A DNA stretch of 64,000 nucleotides from an uncultured Acidobacteriota bacterium (GCA_903916735.1 CAIWXX010000054.1:1-64000), one strand, 5' to 3'. Counted from the stretch's first letter, positions 54,325-63,813 are shown. Notes: a model not told the origin generated them from the sequence alone. Made by a program: numbers and translations.

Positions 54325-54499
54325 GGCAGAGGCCTCAGTTGCCGGTTCCCTGTTTCCGGTGTCGTCATGGTTCCTGTTCCCAAACTGTTGTGGCGGATCC
54401 TCATGGATGAAGATTCTCCGGGAAATTGTTTCAAATGAAAAGCGATGAAAAGGAGGCCGAAAGGCGAGCAGTTATTGACATCCAAATTTTGTATCCGGC

Positions 54500-55783
54500 T
54501 CATTGGAGAGCCATTTCATGGAGAGTGTTAAAAAAGCCCGGATAGGAAATCTCAGCGCACTCGGCTGACTTGATGACTGTCTCGCCGTCGGCAAGAAGAC
54601 CGGCGATTGCGAATGCCATGGCAATGCGATGGTCATGGTAACTGTCGATCGTTGCACCTCGGAGTCGCTGAGGTCCCCGGATAACGAAACCGTCTTCGAA
54701 GGCCTTCACAGGAGCGCCCATGGCACGGAGATTCATGGCCACCGCTTCAATGCGGTCGCTCTCCTTGACACGAAGCTCCTTGGCATGACGAACGACTGTT
54801 TCGCCATAGGCCTGTGTCGCCGCTATCGCGAGAATCGGGAGTTCATCGATGATTTCGGGAATGATATCTCCTCCGATCGATGCCCCCTGGAGGTCGCTGG
54901 ATCGGACATAGATGTCCGCTCGTGGTTCCCCACAGATTGTCCGCTGGTTCTCGAACGAAACCCGAGCGCCCATTGACTCAAGGACTCGCAGGAGTCCGAT
55001 CCTGGTCGGATTGATACCAATGTCTTTGAGCATGAGGTGGGAGCCGGAGACCAGCAGCGCGGCGACGATGAAGAACGCGGCCGAAGAGAGGTCACCGGGC
55101 ACGTCAACGTCTGCGGCGTGCGGCGCCGCCTGTCCCGAGATGCCGACTCGTCGCCCTCTCTTCTTCACATCGACCCCGAAAATGGGAAGCATGATTTCCG
55201 TATGATTCCTTGAAAGGCCCGGCTCATCGATTTGGGTTTCTCCGTCGGCATAGAGCGCGGCCAGCAGAAGGCACGATTTCACCTGAGCGCTCGCCACCGG
55301 AGAAAAATAATCGATCGGATTGAGTCGTCCGCCGTGAATATGCAGAGGCAGCGTGCCGCCTTCTTCCGCTTCAATGTGAGCCCCCATTTCGCGAAGCGGT
55401 GCGATGATGCGAGCCATTGGCCGCCTCTGCAGAGATGCGTCCCCGTCGATGACTGAGGCGAATGGCTGTGCGGCGAGAATCCCGGATAGAAGGCGAACCG
55501 TTGTGCCCGAGTTGCCGGCATCCAGAATCTGAACGGGCTTTCTCAAGCCGTACAATCCGCCGCCTTTGACAATGGTTTCACTGGCCTCATCTTCGATGCT
55601 GATTCCCAGCTGTGCGAGGCACCCGCGAGTGCTCATCACATCCTTGCCGGGTGAGAGATTATGGATGTGCGATGTACCTTGAGCGATGGCGCCCAAAAGA
55701 AGCGCTCGATGCGAAATGGATTTGTCTCCGGGAACGGCGATTTTTCCATGGAGATTCGTGGCCGGCTTAATACTTTGGTCCAT
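54500..55783 (-). CDS. aroA: 3-phosphoshikimate 1-carboxyvinyltransferase (EPSP synthase)
   Basis: Joins phosphoenolpyruvate to shikimate-3-phosphate. It has 427 residues. Signatures: GDKSISHRALLLGAIAQG, DAGNSGTTVRLL, DASLQRRPMARI, and near the C-terminus HAKELRVKESDRI and DGFVIRGPQ. It starts 96 bp after aroF. The gap to aroB (54325-54499) contains a short G/C-rich stretch but no recognisable terminator. Confidence 0.96.
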   Translation of the reverse strand: MDQSIKPATNLHGKIAVPGDKSISHRALLLGAIAQGTSHIHNLSPGKDVMSTRGCLAQLGISIEDEASETIVKGGGLYGLRKPVQILDAGNSGTTVRLLSGILAAQPFASVIDGDASLQRRPMARIIAPLREMGAHIEAEEGGTLPLHIHGGRLNPIDYFSPVASAQVKSCLLLAALYADGETQIDEPGLSRNHTEIMLPIFGVDVKKRGRRVGISGQAAPHAADVDVPGDLSSAAFFIVAALLVSGSHLMLKDIGINPTRIGLLRVLESMGARVSFENQRTICGEPRADIYVRSSDLQGASIGGDIIPEIIDELPILAIAATQAYGETVVRHAKELRVKESDRIEAVAMNLRAMGAPVKAFEDGFVIRGPQRLRGATIDSYHDHRIAMAFAIAGLLADGETVIKSAECAEISYPGFFNTLHEMALQ

Positions 55784-55879
55784 CGAGTCACCTCGTGCAA
55801 GAAAATCCGATTCGATTGATATGAGTTATCATCATGCGGCTGTGTTTGTACGACGCCTCTCTGATCATGCAGCCGACAA

Positions 55880-56968
55880 TCAGCCAACGCGTCCCCAGCC
55901 GAATGTCCGTCGCTGTGACCCGGCAGTCGGAACGCCCAACGGGGTTGATGATGGCATGTCGATCTTCCGCCCGACTGCTTCGGCCACCAGTTTGACTTCA
56001 TTGACGAGTTGGCGGAATTGAGCCGGCGTCAGAGATTGGTCTCCATCAGACAACGCCATGTCGGGATTTGGATGCACTTCGACGATGAGCCCGTCGGCCC
56101 CGGCAGCAACCGCCGCTCTCGCCATCGGAATCACCGCATCTCTTCGGCCGGTTCCATGCGACGGGTCCACGATCACGGGAAGATGAGTTATAGATTTGAG
56201 TACCGGCACGGCATTCAGATCCAGAGTATTGCGCGTGGAGTTTTCGAATGTTCGTATCCCCCTTTCGCACAGGATCACATTTGAATTTCCTTGCAGGAGA
56301 ATATACTCGGCGGCCAGCACCAACTCACTCAGGCTGGAAGCCGGGCCGCGCTTCAAGAGCACTGGTTTACCGGCCTGCCCAACCGCCCGCAAGAGCGGGA
56401 AGTTCTGCATCGATCGAGCGCCCACCTGGAGGCAATCCACATAGGGCAGTATTGTCTCCACATCTTTCGGCTCCATGGCCTCAGTGACGACGGGCAAATG
56501 AGTCCCACGTCCGGCCTCCTGCAGGAGTGCCAGACCTTCCAGCCCGAGGCCCTGGAAGGAGTATGGCGAAGATCGGGGCTTGAAGGCGCCACCCCTCAAC
56601 GCCGTGGCCCCGTAGGCCGCGACGAAGCGAGCCGCCGTCATGAGCTGCCGTTTATCTTCAACCGAACAGGGACCAGCGATGATCGCGAGAGTTTCCCCTC
56701 CAACATCGATCATTCCCAAAGGAACCGTCGATCCATCAGGGTTTCTTTCGAGTGCAGCCAGCACCGGGCCTTTCGGGGCATCGATGAGCCATTCCACGCC
56801 CGGCAATTTTTTTATGACGCGCGAATCACATTCGAAATGCGCGGATCCGATGATGAAATCGCCGAAGGGGAGTGATACCGTCTGCGCATCCATTTTCTGA
56901 GTGCTTATCGCAGCCAGGACGGCGTGCACATGAGAGCTATTTATTGGATCTTTCATCTTGATGATCAT
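55880..56968 (-). CDS. aroF: 3-deoxy-7-phosphoheptulonate synthase (DAHP synthase, type I-beta)
   Basis: First enzyme of the shikimate pathway, condensing phosphoenolpyruvate with erythrose-4-phosphate. It has 362 residues. An N-terminal ferredoxin/ACT-like domain (about 1-95) precedes the barrel, as in the type I-beta enzymes where that domain mediates feedback control. Catalytic and metal motifs: IIAGPCSVE, FKPRSSPYSFQG, LKRGPASSLSE, LCERGIRTFE and VDPSHGTGRRD. Its ATG overlaps the trpA stop (ATGA), coupling the common pathway to tryptophan genes. Confidence 0.95.
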   Translation of the reverse strand: MIIKMKDPINSSHVHAVLAAISTQKMDAQTVSLPFGDFIIGSAHFECDSRVIKKLPGVEWLIDAPKGPVLAALERNPDGSTVPLGMIDVGGETLAIIAGPCSVEDKRQLMTAARFVAAYGATALRGGAFKPRSSPYSFQGLGLEGLALLQEAGRGTHLPVVTEAMEPKDVETILPYVDCLQVGARSMQNFPLLRAVGQAGKPVLLKRGPASSLSELVLAAEYILLQGNSNVILCERGIRTFENSTRNTLDLNAVPVLKSITHLPVIVDPSHGTGRRDAVIPMARAAVAAGADGLIVEVHPNPDMALSDGDQSLTPAQFRQLVNEVKLVAEAVGRKIDMPSSTPLGVPTAGSQRRTFGWGRVG

Positions 56969-57771
56969 TTGTCAATCTCCACCATCGGCTTCTCCGGCCG
57001 GCTGTTGCCTACCAGAGTCTCCACAAAAGTGCGAGCAGCTTGGAAAATCCGGCCATCGCCATGTTTTTCAATTTCCTGGATGAGAGCCGAACCGACGACC
57101 GCTGCTTCGGCCACCTCCCAAATACGGCGCACATCCTGCGCTTCACGCACGCCGAAGCCGACGGCGATGGGCAGGCCTGAGATATTGCGTGCCCGCTTCA
57201 CCCGTGCATCAAGATCCACTTTCGCCCCGTCATGCGTGCCGGTGATCCCTTCGCGTGCAACCATATAAATAAAACCTCGGCCGAATTTCAACAAGTACGC
57301 CAGGCGCTCCTCTGAAGTATTCGGGCTTAAAAGAACAATCGGATCGATCCCCTGTGAGGCGACGAACGAATACCAGTCGGGCATCTCCTGCGGGGGGAGA
57401 TCCAGAATGAGAATTCCATCGATCTGCGCAGCCTTCGCCGCCGGCATCAGTCGTTCGAAACCGAATGAAAGCAGCGGGTTTATGTAAGTGAAAAGAATGA
57501 TGGGAATATCTGAATGCCGGCGGAGCCCGGCGATCAATTCGAGAGTTCGTTGAATGCCGCCGCCCGCTTTCAGAGCTCGTTGATGCGCCCTTTGGATAAC
57601 CGGCCCGTCCGCAATCGGGTCCGAATGTGGAACACCGATCTCGATGGCCCGAGCGCCTCCCTGTACGGCTCCACATGCCGCCTGAAGAAAGCCCTCATCC
57701 GAAGGATCGGATGCGGTCAGATAGGGAATCAGCCCGTTGCCTGCGCCCACAGCTGCTTTCAGACGACTCAT
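56965..57771 (-). CDS. trpA: Tryptophan synthase alpha chain
   Basis: Cleaves indole-3-glycerol phosphate and passes indole to the beta chain. It has 268 residues with [20 protein letters not shown] (catalytic Glu and Asp) and [14 protein letters not shown]. The frame is open upstream to 57957, but ATG 57771 overlaps the trpB stop (ATGA), is preceded by AGGAGG, and begins the family sequence [20 protein letters not shown]. Confidence 0.95.
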   Translation of the reverse strand: MSRLKAAVGAGNGLIPYLTASDPSDEGFLQAACGAVQGGARAIEIGVPHSDPIADGPVIQRAHQRALKAGGGIQRTLELIAGLRRHSDIPIILFTYINPLLSFGFERLMPAAKAAQIDGILILDLPPQEMPDWYSFVASQGIDPIVLLSPNTSEERLAYLLKFGRGFIYMVAREGITGTHDGAKVDLDARVKRARNISGLPIAVGFGVREAQDVRRIWEVAEAAVVGSALIQEIEKHGDGRIFQAARTFVETLVGNSRPEKPMVEIDK

Positions 57772-58985
57772 GGGTCTCCTCCTCCTTCGGTCGTGGTATT
57801 CATCCAATTCGACAGTGTCTCCACATCTTTGTCCCCACGCCCTGAGAGATTCAAAAGAATGTGCGCTTTTGGCCCAAAGTCCTGCATGGCTCTTTCGAGA
57901 ACGTAGGCGACGGCATGAGCACTTTCCAGTGCGGGGATGATGCCTTCGTGAGCACACAGGCTGCGAAAGGCCTCCAGGGCTGCACTATCATCGATCTTCG
58001 TATACCGCGCGCGGCCGGTGTGGAAGAGCGAGCTGTGTTCGGGACCGATTGCGGGGTAGTCCAACCCGGCCGCAATAGAACTGGTTGGCAGGATTTGACC
58101 TCCACCATCCTGCAGGAGATATGTGAAGCAGCCGTGGAGAATTCCCGGAGACCCACCTGAAAATCGAGCCGCATGCTGCCCTGGCTGTGAACCGTGGCCG
58201 CCGGCTTCGACTCCGATGAGTGCGACATTTTGGTCTTGCAGGAATGCTGAAAAAAGCCCGATGGCATTCGAGCCTCCGCCTACACATGCCACAGCCGCAT
58301 CTGGAAGACGCCCTTCCGCCCTCAAGAATTGGGCTCTCGCTTCTTCCCCGATCACAGACTGAAACGTTCGCACGATTGTAGGGAAGGGCCTGGGGCCGAG
58401 AGCCGATCCGAGCAGGTAATAGGTCCCGGTCGGTCGAGCAGCCCAATCCCTGAGCGCTTCATTGATCGCTTCCTTCAGTGTTCCAGCTCCCAACGCCACC
58501 GGGTTGACGATCGCTCCCAGGAGTCGCATCCGTGCGACATTGGGGGCCTGGCGGTCCATATCGGTTGATCCCATATATATTGTGCAGGGGAGATCGAGAA
58601 GGGCGCATGCTGTGGCCGCTGCGACTCCGTGCTGGCCCGCTCCAGTTTCTGCGATCACTCGTTTTTTGCCCATTCTTTTGGCCAGCAGAGCCTGGCCCAG
58701 AGCGTTGTTGATCTTGTGAGAACCCGTATGGTTCAGGTCTTCGCGCTTGAGATAAACGGTGCCGACGCGAGCGATCTTCTCAAGTCGCGTCGCCCGATAG
58801 AGTGGTGTCGGCCGGCCTGAATAAGAGGCGAGCAGATCACGAAATGATTTTCGAAAAGAAGAGTCGGCCCAGGCTCTCTTGAACGCGTCATCAAGTTCGA
58901 GCAATGGCGCCATCAGCATCTCCGGAACGAAGCATCCTCCAAAGGGGCCGAAATCCCGCGTTTCCTTCATCAGTTCGCTCTGCAC
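57768..58985 (-). CDS. trpB: Tryptophan synthase beta chain
   Basis: PLP enzyme joining indole and serine. It has 405 residues from GTG 58985, chosen because GGAGG lies five bases upstream and the product begins just before the conserved [15 protein letters not shown]; an open frame to 59351 runs into trpF. The PLP Lys is in [15 protein letters not shown], the catalytic Glu region is [14 protein letters not shown], and [11 protein letters not shown] binds phosphate. It starts 19 bp after trpF. Confidence 0.95.
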   Translation of the reverse strand: MQSELMKETRDFGPFGGCFVPEMLMAPLLELDDAFKRAWADSSFRKSFRDLLASYSGRPTPLYRATRLEKIARVGTVYLKREDLNHTGSHKINNALGQALLAKRMGKKRVIAETGAGQHGVAAATACALLDLPCTIYMGSTDMDRQAPNVARMRLLGAIVNPVALGAGTLKEAINEALRDWAARPTGTYYLLGSALGPRPFPTIVRTFQSVIGEEARAQFLRAEGRLPDAAVACVGGGSNAIGLFSAFLQDQNVALIGVEAGGHGSQPGQHAARFSGGSPGILHGCFTYLLQDGGGQILPTSSIAAGLDYPAIGPEHSSLFHTGRARYTKIDDSAALEAFRSLCAHEGIIPALESAHAVAYVLERAMQDFGPKAHILLNLSGRGDKDVETLSNWMNTTTEGGGDP

Positions 58986-59004
58986 ATTTTCCTCCGCCGG
59001 CAAA

Positions 59005-59700
59005 TCAGCTATCAGTTCGACACGCCCGGGTAACTCCTGGAAGATGGAGGAAACCTTCTCGAGCGGCCGCGCAAAATTCACGAATACGACCGGGATCCTT
59101 GAATCCGGGGTGGGATTCGAGTCCCGTTGCGGCGTCGACGCCCCAGGGCGCACACGCGGCAATGGCATCCACCACGTTATGAGGTCCAAGTCCACCGGCG
59201 AGCACGAAGGGACGCGGCGCTTGCAGAGCCACTCTCCACGGGAAGCTGCGACCGGTGCCTCCAAGGGCGCCCTGTACATATGCATCCAGAAGAAGGACAT
59301 CGCCCCATGATTTCCGGGCAATGGTTTCCATCTGAGTTCGACGGGCTTCAATGATCTTCGTCCCTCCTTTCGCGAGCCTCTGTCGACGATCGCCGGAGAT
59401 TGGGCTTATCAACTGTAAAAACTCCACGCCCCATCTGCCGATGTCGTTATTCTCCCACGATGAACCAGGAAGTGTGAGAAGCACTGGTGCGAGGCCCATC
59501 TCTCTTGCGGCAGAGATTAGGATCGGTACGCGATCTTCAGGGACATAGCGAGGGCTCCCCGGCCATGTGTTCACCCCGACATGCGTTGCGCCCGAATGAG
59601 CGCAGGCATTGAGATCGGAAATTGATCGAACACCGCAAACTTTGATCCAAGGCCGATCGGCAGACGGTATCCGTGGAGCCCTTGCGAACACATCCTTCAT
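59005..59700 (-). CDS. trpF: Phosphoribosylanthranilate isomerase
   Basis: Amadori rearrangement step of tryptophan synthesis. About 231 residues: WIKVCGVRS holds the catalytic Cys, [18 protein letters not shown] the catalytic Asp and the phosphate-binding GGTG. ATG 59700 overlaps the trpC stop (ATGA) with GGAG seven bases upstream; ATG 59706 is a poorer alternative. It has somewhat more divergence than its neighbours (for example [12 protein letters not shown] for the usual GFIFYPKSPRY), but all key residues are present. Confidence 0.92.
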   Translation of the reverse strand: MKDVFARAPRIPSADRPWIKVCGVRSISDLNACAHSGATHVGVNTWPGSPRYVPEDRVPILISAAREMGLAPVLLTLPGSSWENNDIGRWGVEFLQLISPISGDRRQRLAKGGTKIIEARRTQMETIARKSWGDVLLLDAYVQGALGGTGRSFPWRVALQAPRPFVLAGGLGPHNVVDAIAACAPWGVDAATGLESHPGFKDPGRIREFCAAAREGFLHLPGVTRACRTDS

Positions 59701-60506
59701 GCGCATACTCCGTCGGATGGAATCCCAAGAATTTTCCGGTAGCCGGCCATGAGCGATGCCGGATCATCCGATCGCATCAGCGCTTCGCCGATCAGGACGC
59801 CGTGAGCGCCGGAGTCCTTGACTGAACGGAGATCATCATTGTTGCGAATTCCGCTTTCGGCGATGCAGGCACAGCTAGCAGGACAGAATCGTGCCAGTTG
59901 CCGGATCAGATCCAGATCGACATGAAAAGTATCCAGATCCCGTGCATTGATGCCGATGAGTCGTGCACCGGCTTCGACGGCATGATCCAACTCGTGGCGC
60001 GAGTGGACTTCCACAAGCGGCTCCAGGCCGAGCTGTCGTGAAAATGCGATGAAATGAGGGAGGCGTGATCGCAGGACTCTCACAATAAGAAGAACCCAAC
60101 TGGCACCGTCTTCTTTTGCCTGTAAAAGTTGGTAGGAGTCCAGGATGAAATCTTTGTAGAGCACCGGCACGGAAGTGGCCTGAGCCGCATTTCTGACGTC
60201 AGCGTGTGAACCGCGGAAGTAGTCAGGCTCACAGAGGACGCTCACAGCATCGGCGCCGGCTTGTTCATAGGCTTTTGCTCTGGCTGTAACATTGATATCG
60301 CGTCTGATCCATCCTTGGCTCGGTGACGCTTTCTTGATTTCGGCAATTATGAATCCGTTGCTTTCCCGGATGTTCCTGACAGGATTTTCCATTGGAAGTT
60401 CAGCAGGCCGCAGTCTGGAAGCGAGAAGATCATAGGAACATTCAGCAGCGTCCTCAGCAATGTGTTTCTGCCGGCTTGCCAATATTGCCTCGATATATTT
60501 ATGCAC
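59697..60506 (-). CDS. trpC: Indole-3-glycerol phosphate synthase
   Basis: Ring-closing decarboxylase of tryptophan synthesis, 269 residues. Conserved segments: IIAEIKKASPSQGWIR (catalytic Lys), VPVLYKDFILDSYQLLQAK, LVEVHSRHEL, IGINARDLDTF and CIAESGIRNNDD. It starts at GTG 60506, with GGAG a short distance upstream and an 8-bp overlap with trpD. It is separate from trpF, unlike the enterobacterial fusion. Confidence 0.95.
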   Translation of the reverse strand: MHKYIEAILASRQKHIAEDAAECSYDLLASRLRPAELPMENPVRNIRESNGFIIAEIKKASPSQGWIRRDINVTARAKAYEQAGADAVSVLCEPDYFRGSHADVRNAAQATSVPVLYKDFILDSYQLLQAKEDGASWVLLIVRVLRSRLPHFIAFSRQLGLEPLVEVHSRHELDHAVEAGARLIGINARDLDTFHVDLDLIRQLARFCPASCACIAESGIRNNDDLRSVKDSGAHGVLIGEALMRSDDPASLMAGYRKILGIPSDGVCA

Positions 60507-61524
60507 AGTGTTTCTCCGCCGGTGCCTGTTGCAGCATTTCCTGAAAGAACCAGCCGACGATGCCGGATTCGATTGTCTGCAAGGCCGTTTGCGCTCCCTC
60601 TTTCAGGTTCTCGCAGACGCCGGCTGCTCTGAGAGTCAACGCGGTGTTGGCAGCCACGGCGTTTCGAAGCCCGGGAGTCGCCTGGCCTTGAAGCAAGGCA
60701 GCAAGAGCTGTTGCGTTCTGATGGACACCGCCTCCGTGAAGATCCTCCGGCCTGCCTTCTGCAAATCCGAAATCACCAAATGTCAGATCATATCGTTCAA
60801 TTTTCTCGTCTGTGATATCGATGACATGAGTGATGCCGAAGAGAACGGCTTCGTCATATCCGCCGTCGCTGTGAATGACCAGAGCCCGCTCCGCCTGAAG
60901 CGCCCGCAGGCTCTCCGCCATGATTTCCATCCTGTCCATGTCAAATACGCCGACAACCTGCCTTTTGACACCGGCGGGATTTAAAAGGGGACCGAGTAGA
61001 TTGAAAACGGTTCGCACGCCCATGGTTTTTCGCAAAGGTGCAACGTGGATCATTGCCGGGTGATACTTGGGTGCAAACAGAAAGGCGAACCCGTAATTGC
61101 GAAGTCTTGCCGCAGCCTTATCGGCTTCTTCATGAATTGGATACCCGAGGTATTCCAAAATGTCCGCCGATCCGCATGCGCTGGAAATGCTCCGGTTGCC
61201 GTGTTTGGCGACCGTAACGCCCATGGCGGCGGCCGTGAGCGCAGCCGCGGTGCTGAGGTTGAATGTGTGGCTTCCATCTCCACCGGTTCCACACGTGTCG
61301 ACGGCATCCGTGTGCGTGGGAAATGGAGAAACGGCTTGGCGGAAAGCCGAGGCGAGTCCTACGATTTCATCGGGCTTCTCGCCGCGGGCAGCGAGAGCCC
61401 CAAGGAAAGCGGCAATGGCGATAGGTTCAAAACGTCCGGCCGCCAGGTCGCGCCCGACTTCGAATGCCTCCTGGCGATTCAGGGTATCGCCGGATGTTAC
61501 TTTCGACAAAAGATCTCTACGCAT
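60499..61524 (-). CDS. trpD: Anthranilate phosphoribosyltransferase
   Basis: Transfers phosphoribosyl from PRPP to anthranilate. It has 341 residues from ATG 61524 (GGGAGG six bases upstream). The PRPP loop is DTCGTGGDGSHTFNLSTAAA, followed by KHGNRSISSACGSADILEYL and later NLLGPLLNPAGVKRQVVGVF. An in-frame start at 61551 lies within trpG. It is not fused to trpG, and overlaps it by 8 bp. Confidence 0.95.
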   Translation of the reverse strand: MRRDLLSKVTSGDTLNRQEAFEVGRDLAAGRFEPIAIAAFLGALAARGEKPDEIVGLASAFRQAVSPFPTHTDAVDTCGTGGDGSHTFNLSTAAALTAAAMGVTVAKHGNRSISSACGSADILEYLGYPIHEEADKAAARLRNYGFAFLFAPKYHPAMIHVAPLRKTMGVRTVFNLLGPLLNPAGVKRQVVGVFDMDRMEIMAESLRALQAERALVIHSDGGYDEAVLFGITHVIDITDEKIERYDLTFGDFGFAEGRPEDLHGGGVHQNATALAALLQGQATPGLRNAVAANTALTLRAAGVCENLKEGAQTALQTIESGIVGWFFQEMLQQAPAEKHCA

Positions 61525-62101
61525 GATGTGCCTCCCGGCAAATGCCGACAAAATTTCTTAGAATTTGCCGCCCTTCGGGTGTCAAGATGGATTCGGGGTG
61601 GAACTGCACTCCGTGGCATGGGAAGGTTTTATGCCTGATGGCCATGATTTCGCCTTCGGGAGTGGTCGCATGCACGATGAGGCATTCCGGAATTGATTCA
61701 GGCACCGCCACCAGCGAATGGTAGCGGCCTGCCAGAAAGGGGCTTGGCAACCCGCTGAGAACACCCGTGTCGTCGTGTACGACAGGCGAAACCTTCCCGT
61801 GCATGGGCTTCGAAGCCCGATCAACTTTTGCACCAAATGATTCGGCGATGACCTGATGACCAAGGCAAACGCCCATGATCGGGATGCGATCGGCAAACGC
61901 ATGCACAACATTCCTGCAGATGCCTGCATCAGCGGGGGTGCCGGGACCGGGCGAGAGCACAAGGCCGGTCGGCTTCATCGATTCGATTTCTGCGATCGTG
62001 ATGCAATCGTTGCGCACGACCTTCAGACTGGGCTCGATGCCCCCAATCATAGAAACCAGGTTATATGTGAAGGAATCGTAGTTATCGATGAAAAGTATCA
62101 T
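61517..62101 (-). CDS. trpG: Anthranilate synthase glutamine amidotransferase subunit
   Basis: Supplies ammonia from glutamine to TrpE. It has 194 residues, a class I amidotransferase with the nucleophile in IMGVCLGHQVIAESFGA and the His/Glu pair in HGVQFHPESILTPEG. ATG 62101 overlaps the trpE stop (ATGA). It could also serve aminodeoxychorismate synthase (pabA), as in other bacteria; that is an inference from the family. Confidence 0.95.
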   Translation of the reverse strand: MILFIDNYDSFTYNLVSMIGGIEPSLKVVRNDCITIAEIESMKPTGLVLSPGPGTPADAGICRNVVHAFADRIPIMGVCLGHQVIAESFGAKVDRASKPMHGKVSPVVHDDTGVLSGLPSPFLAGRYHSLVAVPESIPECLIVHATTPEGEIMAIRHKTFPCHGVQFHPESILTPEGRQILRNFVGICREAHHA

Positions 62102-63597
62102 GAGGCACCTTGTCCGAGTGAAACCTGCTGTTGTGTCGCGTGTGTGATGCAGAAGGAGGATTCGTCCAACCCATCGCCTGATAGGGCCATTATCAAGGCT
62201 GCTGCCTTTTGATGGATTTCATTCCATTCGGACTCTTCCTTCGAATCGGCAACGATGCCGGCGCCGGAACGGAAGCCGGCGCGGCCTCGATCGAATTCGA
62301 TCGTGCGGATGGCAATGCATGTTTCGAGATTGCCGGAGGTGTCGATGATGCCTACAGCGCCTCCATAGACACCTCGGTCGGCGCCTTCAAGCTCCGAGAG
62401 AATCTGGACGGCCCTGATCTTCGGCGCTCCACTCACAGTGCCGGCAGGGAAGGTGCTCCAGAGTGCCTCCAGCGCGCTGTGACCCGGAGAGATGACTCCC
62501 TGTACTTCCGAGACGATGTGCATGACATGTGAAAACCGTTCAATGGAATGGCTCACCGGCACAGTGACAGAATCAAATTCGCAAACCCGGCCAAGATCAT
62601 TGCGCGCCAGATCCACCAGCATGGCGTGCTCCGCCATTTCTTTGGGATCGCTCAGGAGCTCATTTTCGAGTTGCAGATCTTCTTCCGGTGACGCGCCTCG
62701 ATGCCGTGTCCCGGCGATGGGAATGGTCGTGGCATGCTTCCCTTCGATGCGAACAAGCATCTCCGGGGAGGCGCCAACCACTTGCCGTCCCCCAAGGGAA
62801 ACGTAGAAGTGATAGGGAGACGGATTCAGTCGCCTGAGCCGTCGATAGACTTCGAAAGGATCGCCGGTACACTGTCCTTCGAATGGTTCAGAAATCACAA
62901 CTTGATAGGAATCTCCTGCGCGGATCGCAGATTGAATGGCGCGGACATTGGCTGCGAATCTTTCACGATCAGGCTGCCGGTCGGGGCGCCACGATCCAAA
63001 ACCTCGTAGTATCGGTGTGGAGATCGCCAATTTCTCAAGCATATCCTCCAACAAGCGGTCACAGGTATCGGCGTCGTCACCATCATGTGGAATACGAAAG
63101 AGGTAGCCCTCCTGGCGAAGATGATCGATGACAAGCCCCGTCGTATAGAATCCGAAAATGAGCCGAGGCCTTCTTGCGGCCTTGAATGCTCTCTTCAGAA
63201 CCGGCTCGACATACGCGTACGAAGAGTAATCAATCCAGCCGACGGCACCTCCCAGGAATGGCACCGGCGTCTTGGCCTCGCGGAATGTAAACCCGTCCAC
63301 CCACGATGAAAAGGCCTCCAGAGGTTTCTCATCCAGAGCGATAATCTTGTTGCCTTTCCGGAGCCACGCATGATCATCGGCCTCGAATATTTCCGTGGGA
63401 TCGAACCCTATGAATGAGTATCGAGCCTGCGATTCGCCGCCGGCAACCGATTCCAGCAGAAAGGCGTCCTCGCTCGGCCGGGTGAGCGTGAGGAAAGCCC
63501 GGACAGGCGTCGTCAAATCTGCCGGGAACTTGAGGACTATTGGGGGTCGAGCCTGGTTCCTCACTTGGGCATTTTTGTTTTTACTCTTCTCATTCAT
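62098..63597 (-). CDS. trpE: Anthranilate synthase component I
   Basis: Converts chorismate and ammonia to anthranilate. It has 499 residues from ATG 63597, preceded by AAGG eight bases upstream; an open frame to 63699 runs through the attenuator and is not used. The feedback site for tryptophan is visible as FLLESVAGGESQARYSFIGF. The chorismate-binding core includes RIEGKHATTIPIAGTRHRGA and TFPAGTVSGAPKIRAVQI. It is the first structural gene of the operon, 31 bp beyond the attenuator T-tract. Confidence 0.95.
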   Translation of the reverse strand: MNEKSKNKNAQVRNQARPPIVLKFPADLTTPVRAFLTLTRPSEDAFLLESVAGGESQARYSFIGFDPTEIFEADDHAWLRKGNKIIALDEKPLEAFSSWVDGFTFREAKTPVPFLGGAVGWIDYSSYAYVEPVLKRAFKAARRPRLIFGFYTTGLVIDHLRQEGYLFRIPHDGDDADTCDRLLEDMLEKLAISTPILRGFGSWRPDRQPDRERFAANVRAIQSAIRAGDSYQVVISEPFEGQCTGDPFEVYRRLRRLNPSPYHFYVSLGGRQVVGASPEMLVRIEGKHATTIPIAGTRHRGASPEEDLQLENELLSDPKEMAEHAMLVDLARNDLGRVCEFDSVTVPVSHSIERFSHVMHIVSEVQGVISPGHSALEALWSTFPAGTVSGAPKIRAVQILSELEGADRGVYGGAVGIIDTSGNLETCIAIRTIEFDRGRAGFRSGAGIVADSKEESEWNEIHQKAAALIMALSGDGLDESSFCITHATQQQVSLGQGAS

Positions 63598-63627
63598 GCT
63601 CAGCCTTTCTTCGATTCGAATATGGAC

Positions 63628-63657
63628 AAAAAAAAGGCCCACCGTTTTCGGTGGGCC
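63628..63657 (-). terminator. Transcription attenuator of the trp-aro operon
   Basis: On the minus strand, GGCCCACC (63657-63650), loop GAAAAC, GGTGGGCC (63643-63636) and eight T (63635-63628): a perfect intrinsic terminator placed between the leader peptide and trpE. Its 5' arm shares bases with the antiterminator arm. Confidence 0.93.
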
Positions 63658-63706
63658 GGGTATCTCGCGTTTTAATCTACATAGGAGCTCCGCGAGCACC
63701 CGGCCC
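63653..63706 (-). promoter_or_regulatory. Antiterminator hairpin of the trp leader
   Basis: GGGCCGGGTGCTCGCG (63706-63691) can pair with CGCGAGATACCCGGCCC (63669-63653): nine plus six base pairs around a small internal loop. The 3' arm covers the 5' arm of the terminator (63657-63650), so only one can form. The 5' arm starts four bases after the Trp/Phe codons of the leader peptide, so a ribosome stalled there leaves it free to act. Confidence 0.88.
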
Positions 63707-63775
63707 TGTAAACCAATACCAGTAGCTCAGGCTGCTGGTTGGCAGTGTCGTGTGTCGCGTCTCTCTATTTGTCAC
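63677..63775 (-). CDS. trpL: trp leader peptide containing Tyr-Trp-Tyr-Trp-Phe
   Basis: A 32-codon frame from GTG 63775 to TAG 63677. It includes TAC TGG TAT TGG TTT (63724-63710), i.e. Tyr-Trp-Tyr-Trp-Phe, directly before the antiterminator arm. The product is not expected to act as a protein; its translation rate controls attenuation. The inferred transcription start lies only a few bases before GTG and no Shine-Dalgarno is visible, so initiation may be leaderless, or an internal CTG may be used. Confidence 0.8.
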   Translation of the reverse strand: MTNRETRHTTLPTSSLSYWYWFTGPGARGAPM

Positions 63776-63784
63776 AACGGCATA

Positions 63785-63813
63785 TATATAAAACGCGATG
63801 GGAATTAAGTCAA
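63785..63813 (-). promoter_or_regulatory. Sigma70-type promoter of the trp-aro operon
   Basis: On the minus strand, TTGACT (63813-63808), a 17-base spacer, then TATATA (63790-63785), near consensus. The expected start is at about 63778. AT-rich repeats (TATATATA) allow a slightly shifted -10. No TrpR-type operator was recognised. Confidence 0.8.

Noticed and set aside
58986-59351. N-terminal extension of trpB
   Set aside because: It overlaps trpF in another frame and is not present in the family; GTG 58985 with GGAGG is preferred.
63598-63699. N-terminal extension of trpE through the attenuator
   Set aside because: It would translate the terminator hairpin; ATG 63597 has its own ribosome site and begins family sequence.
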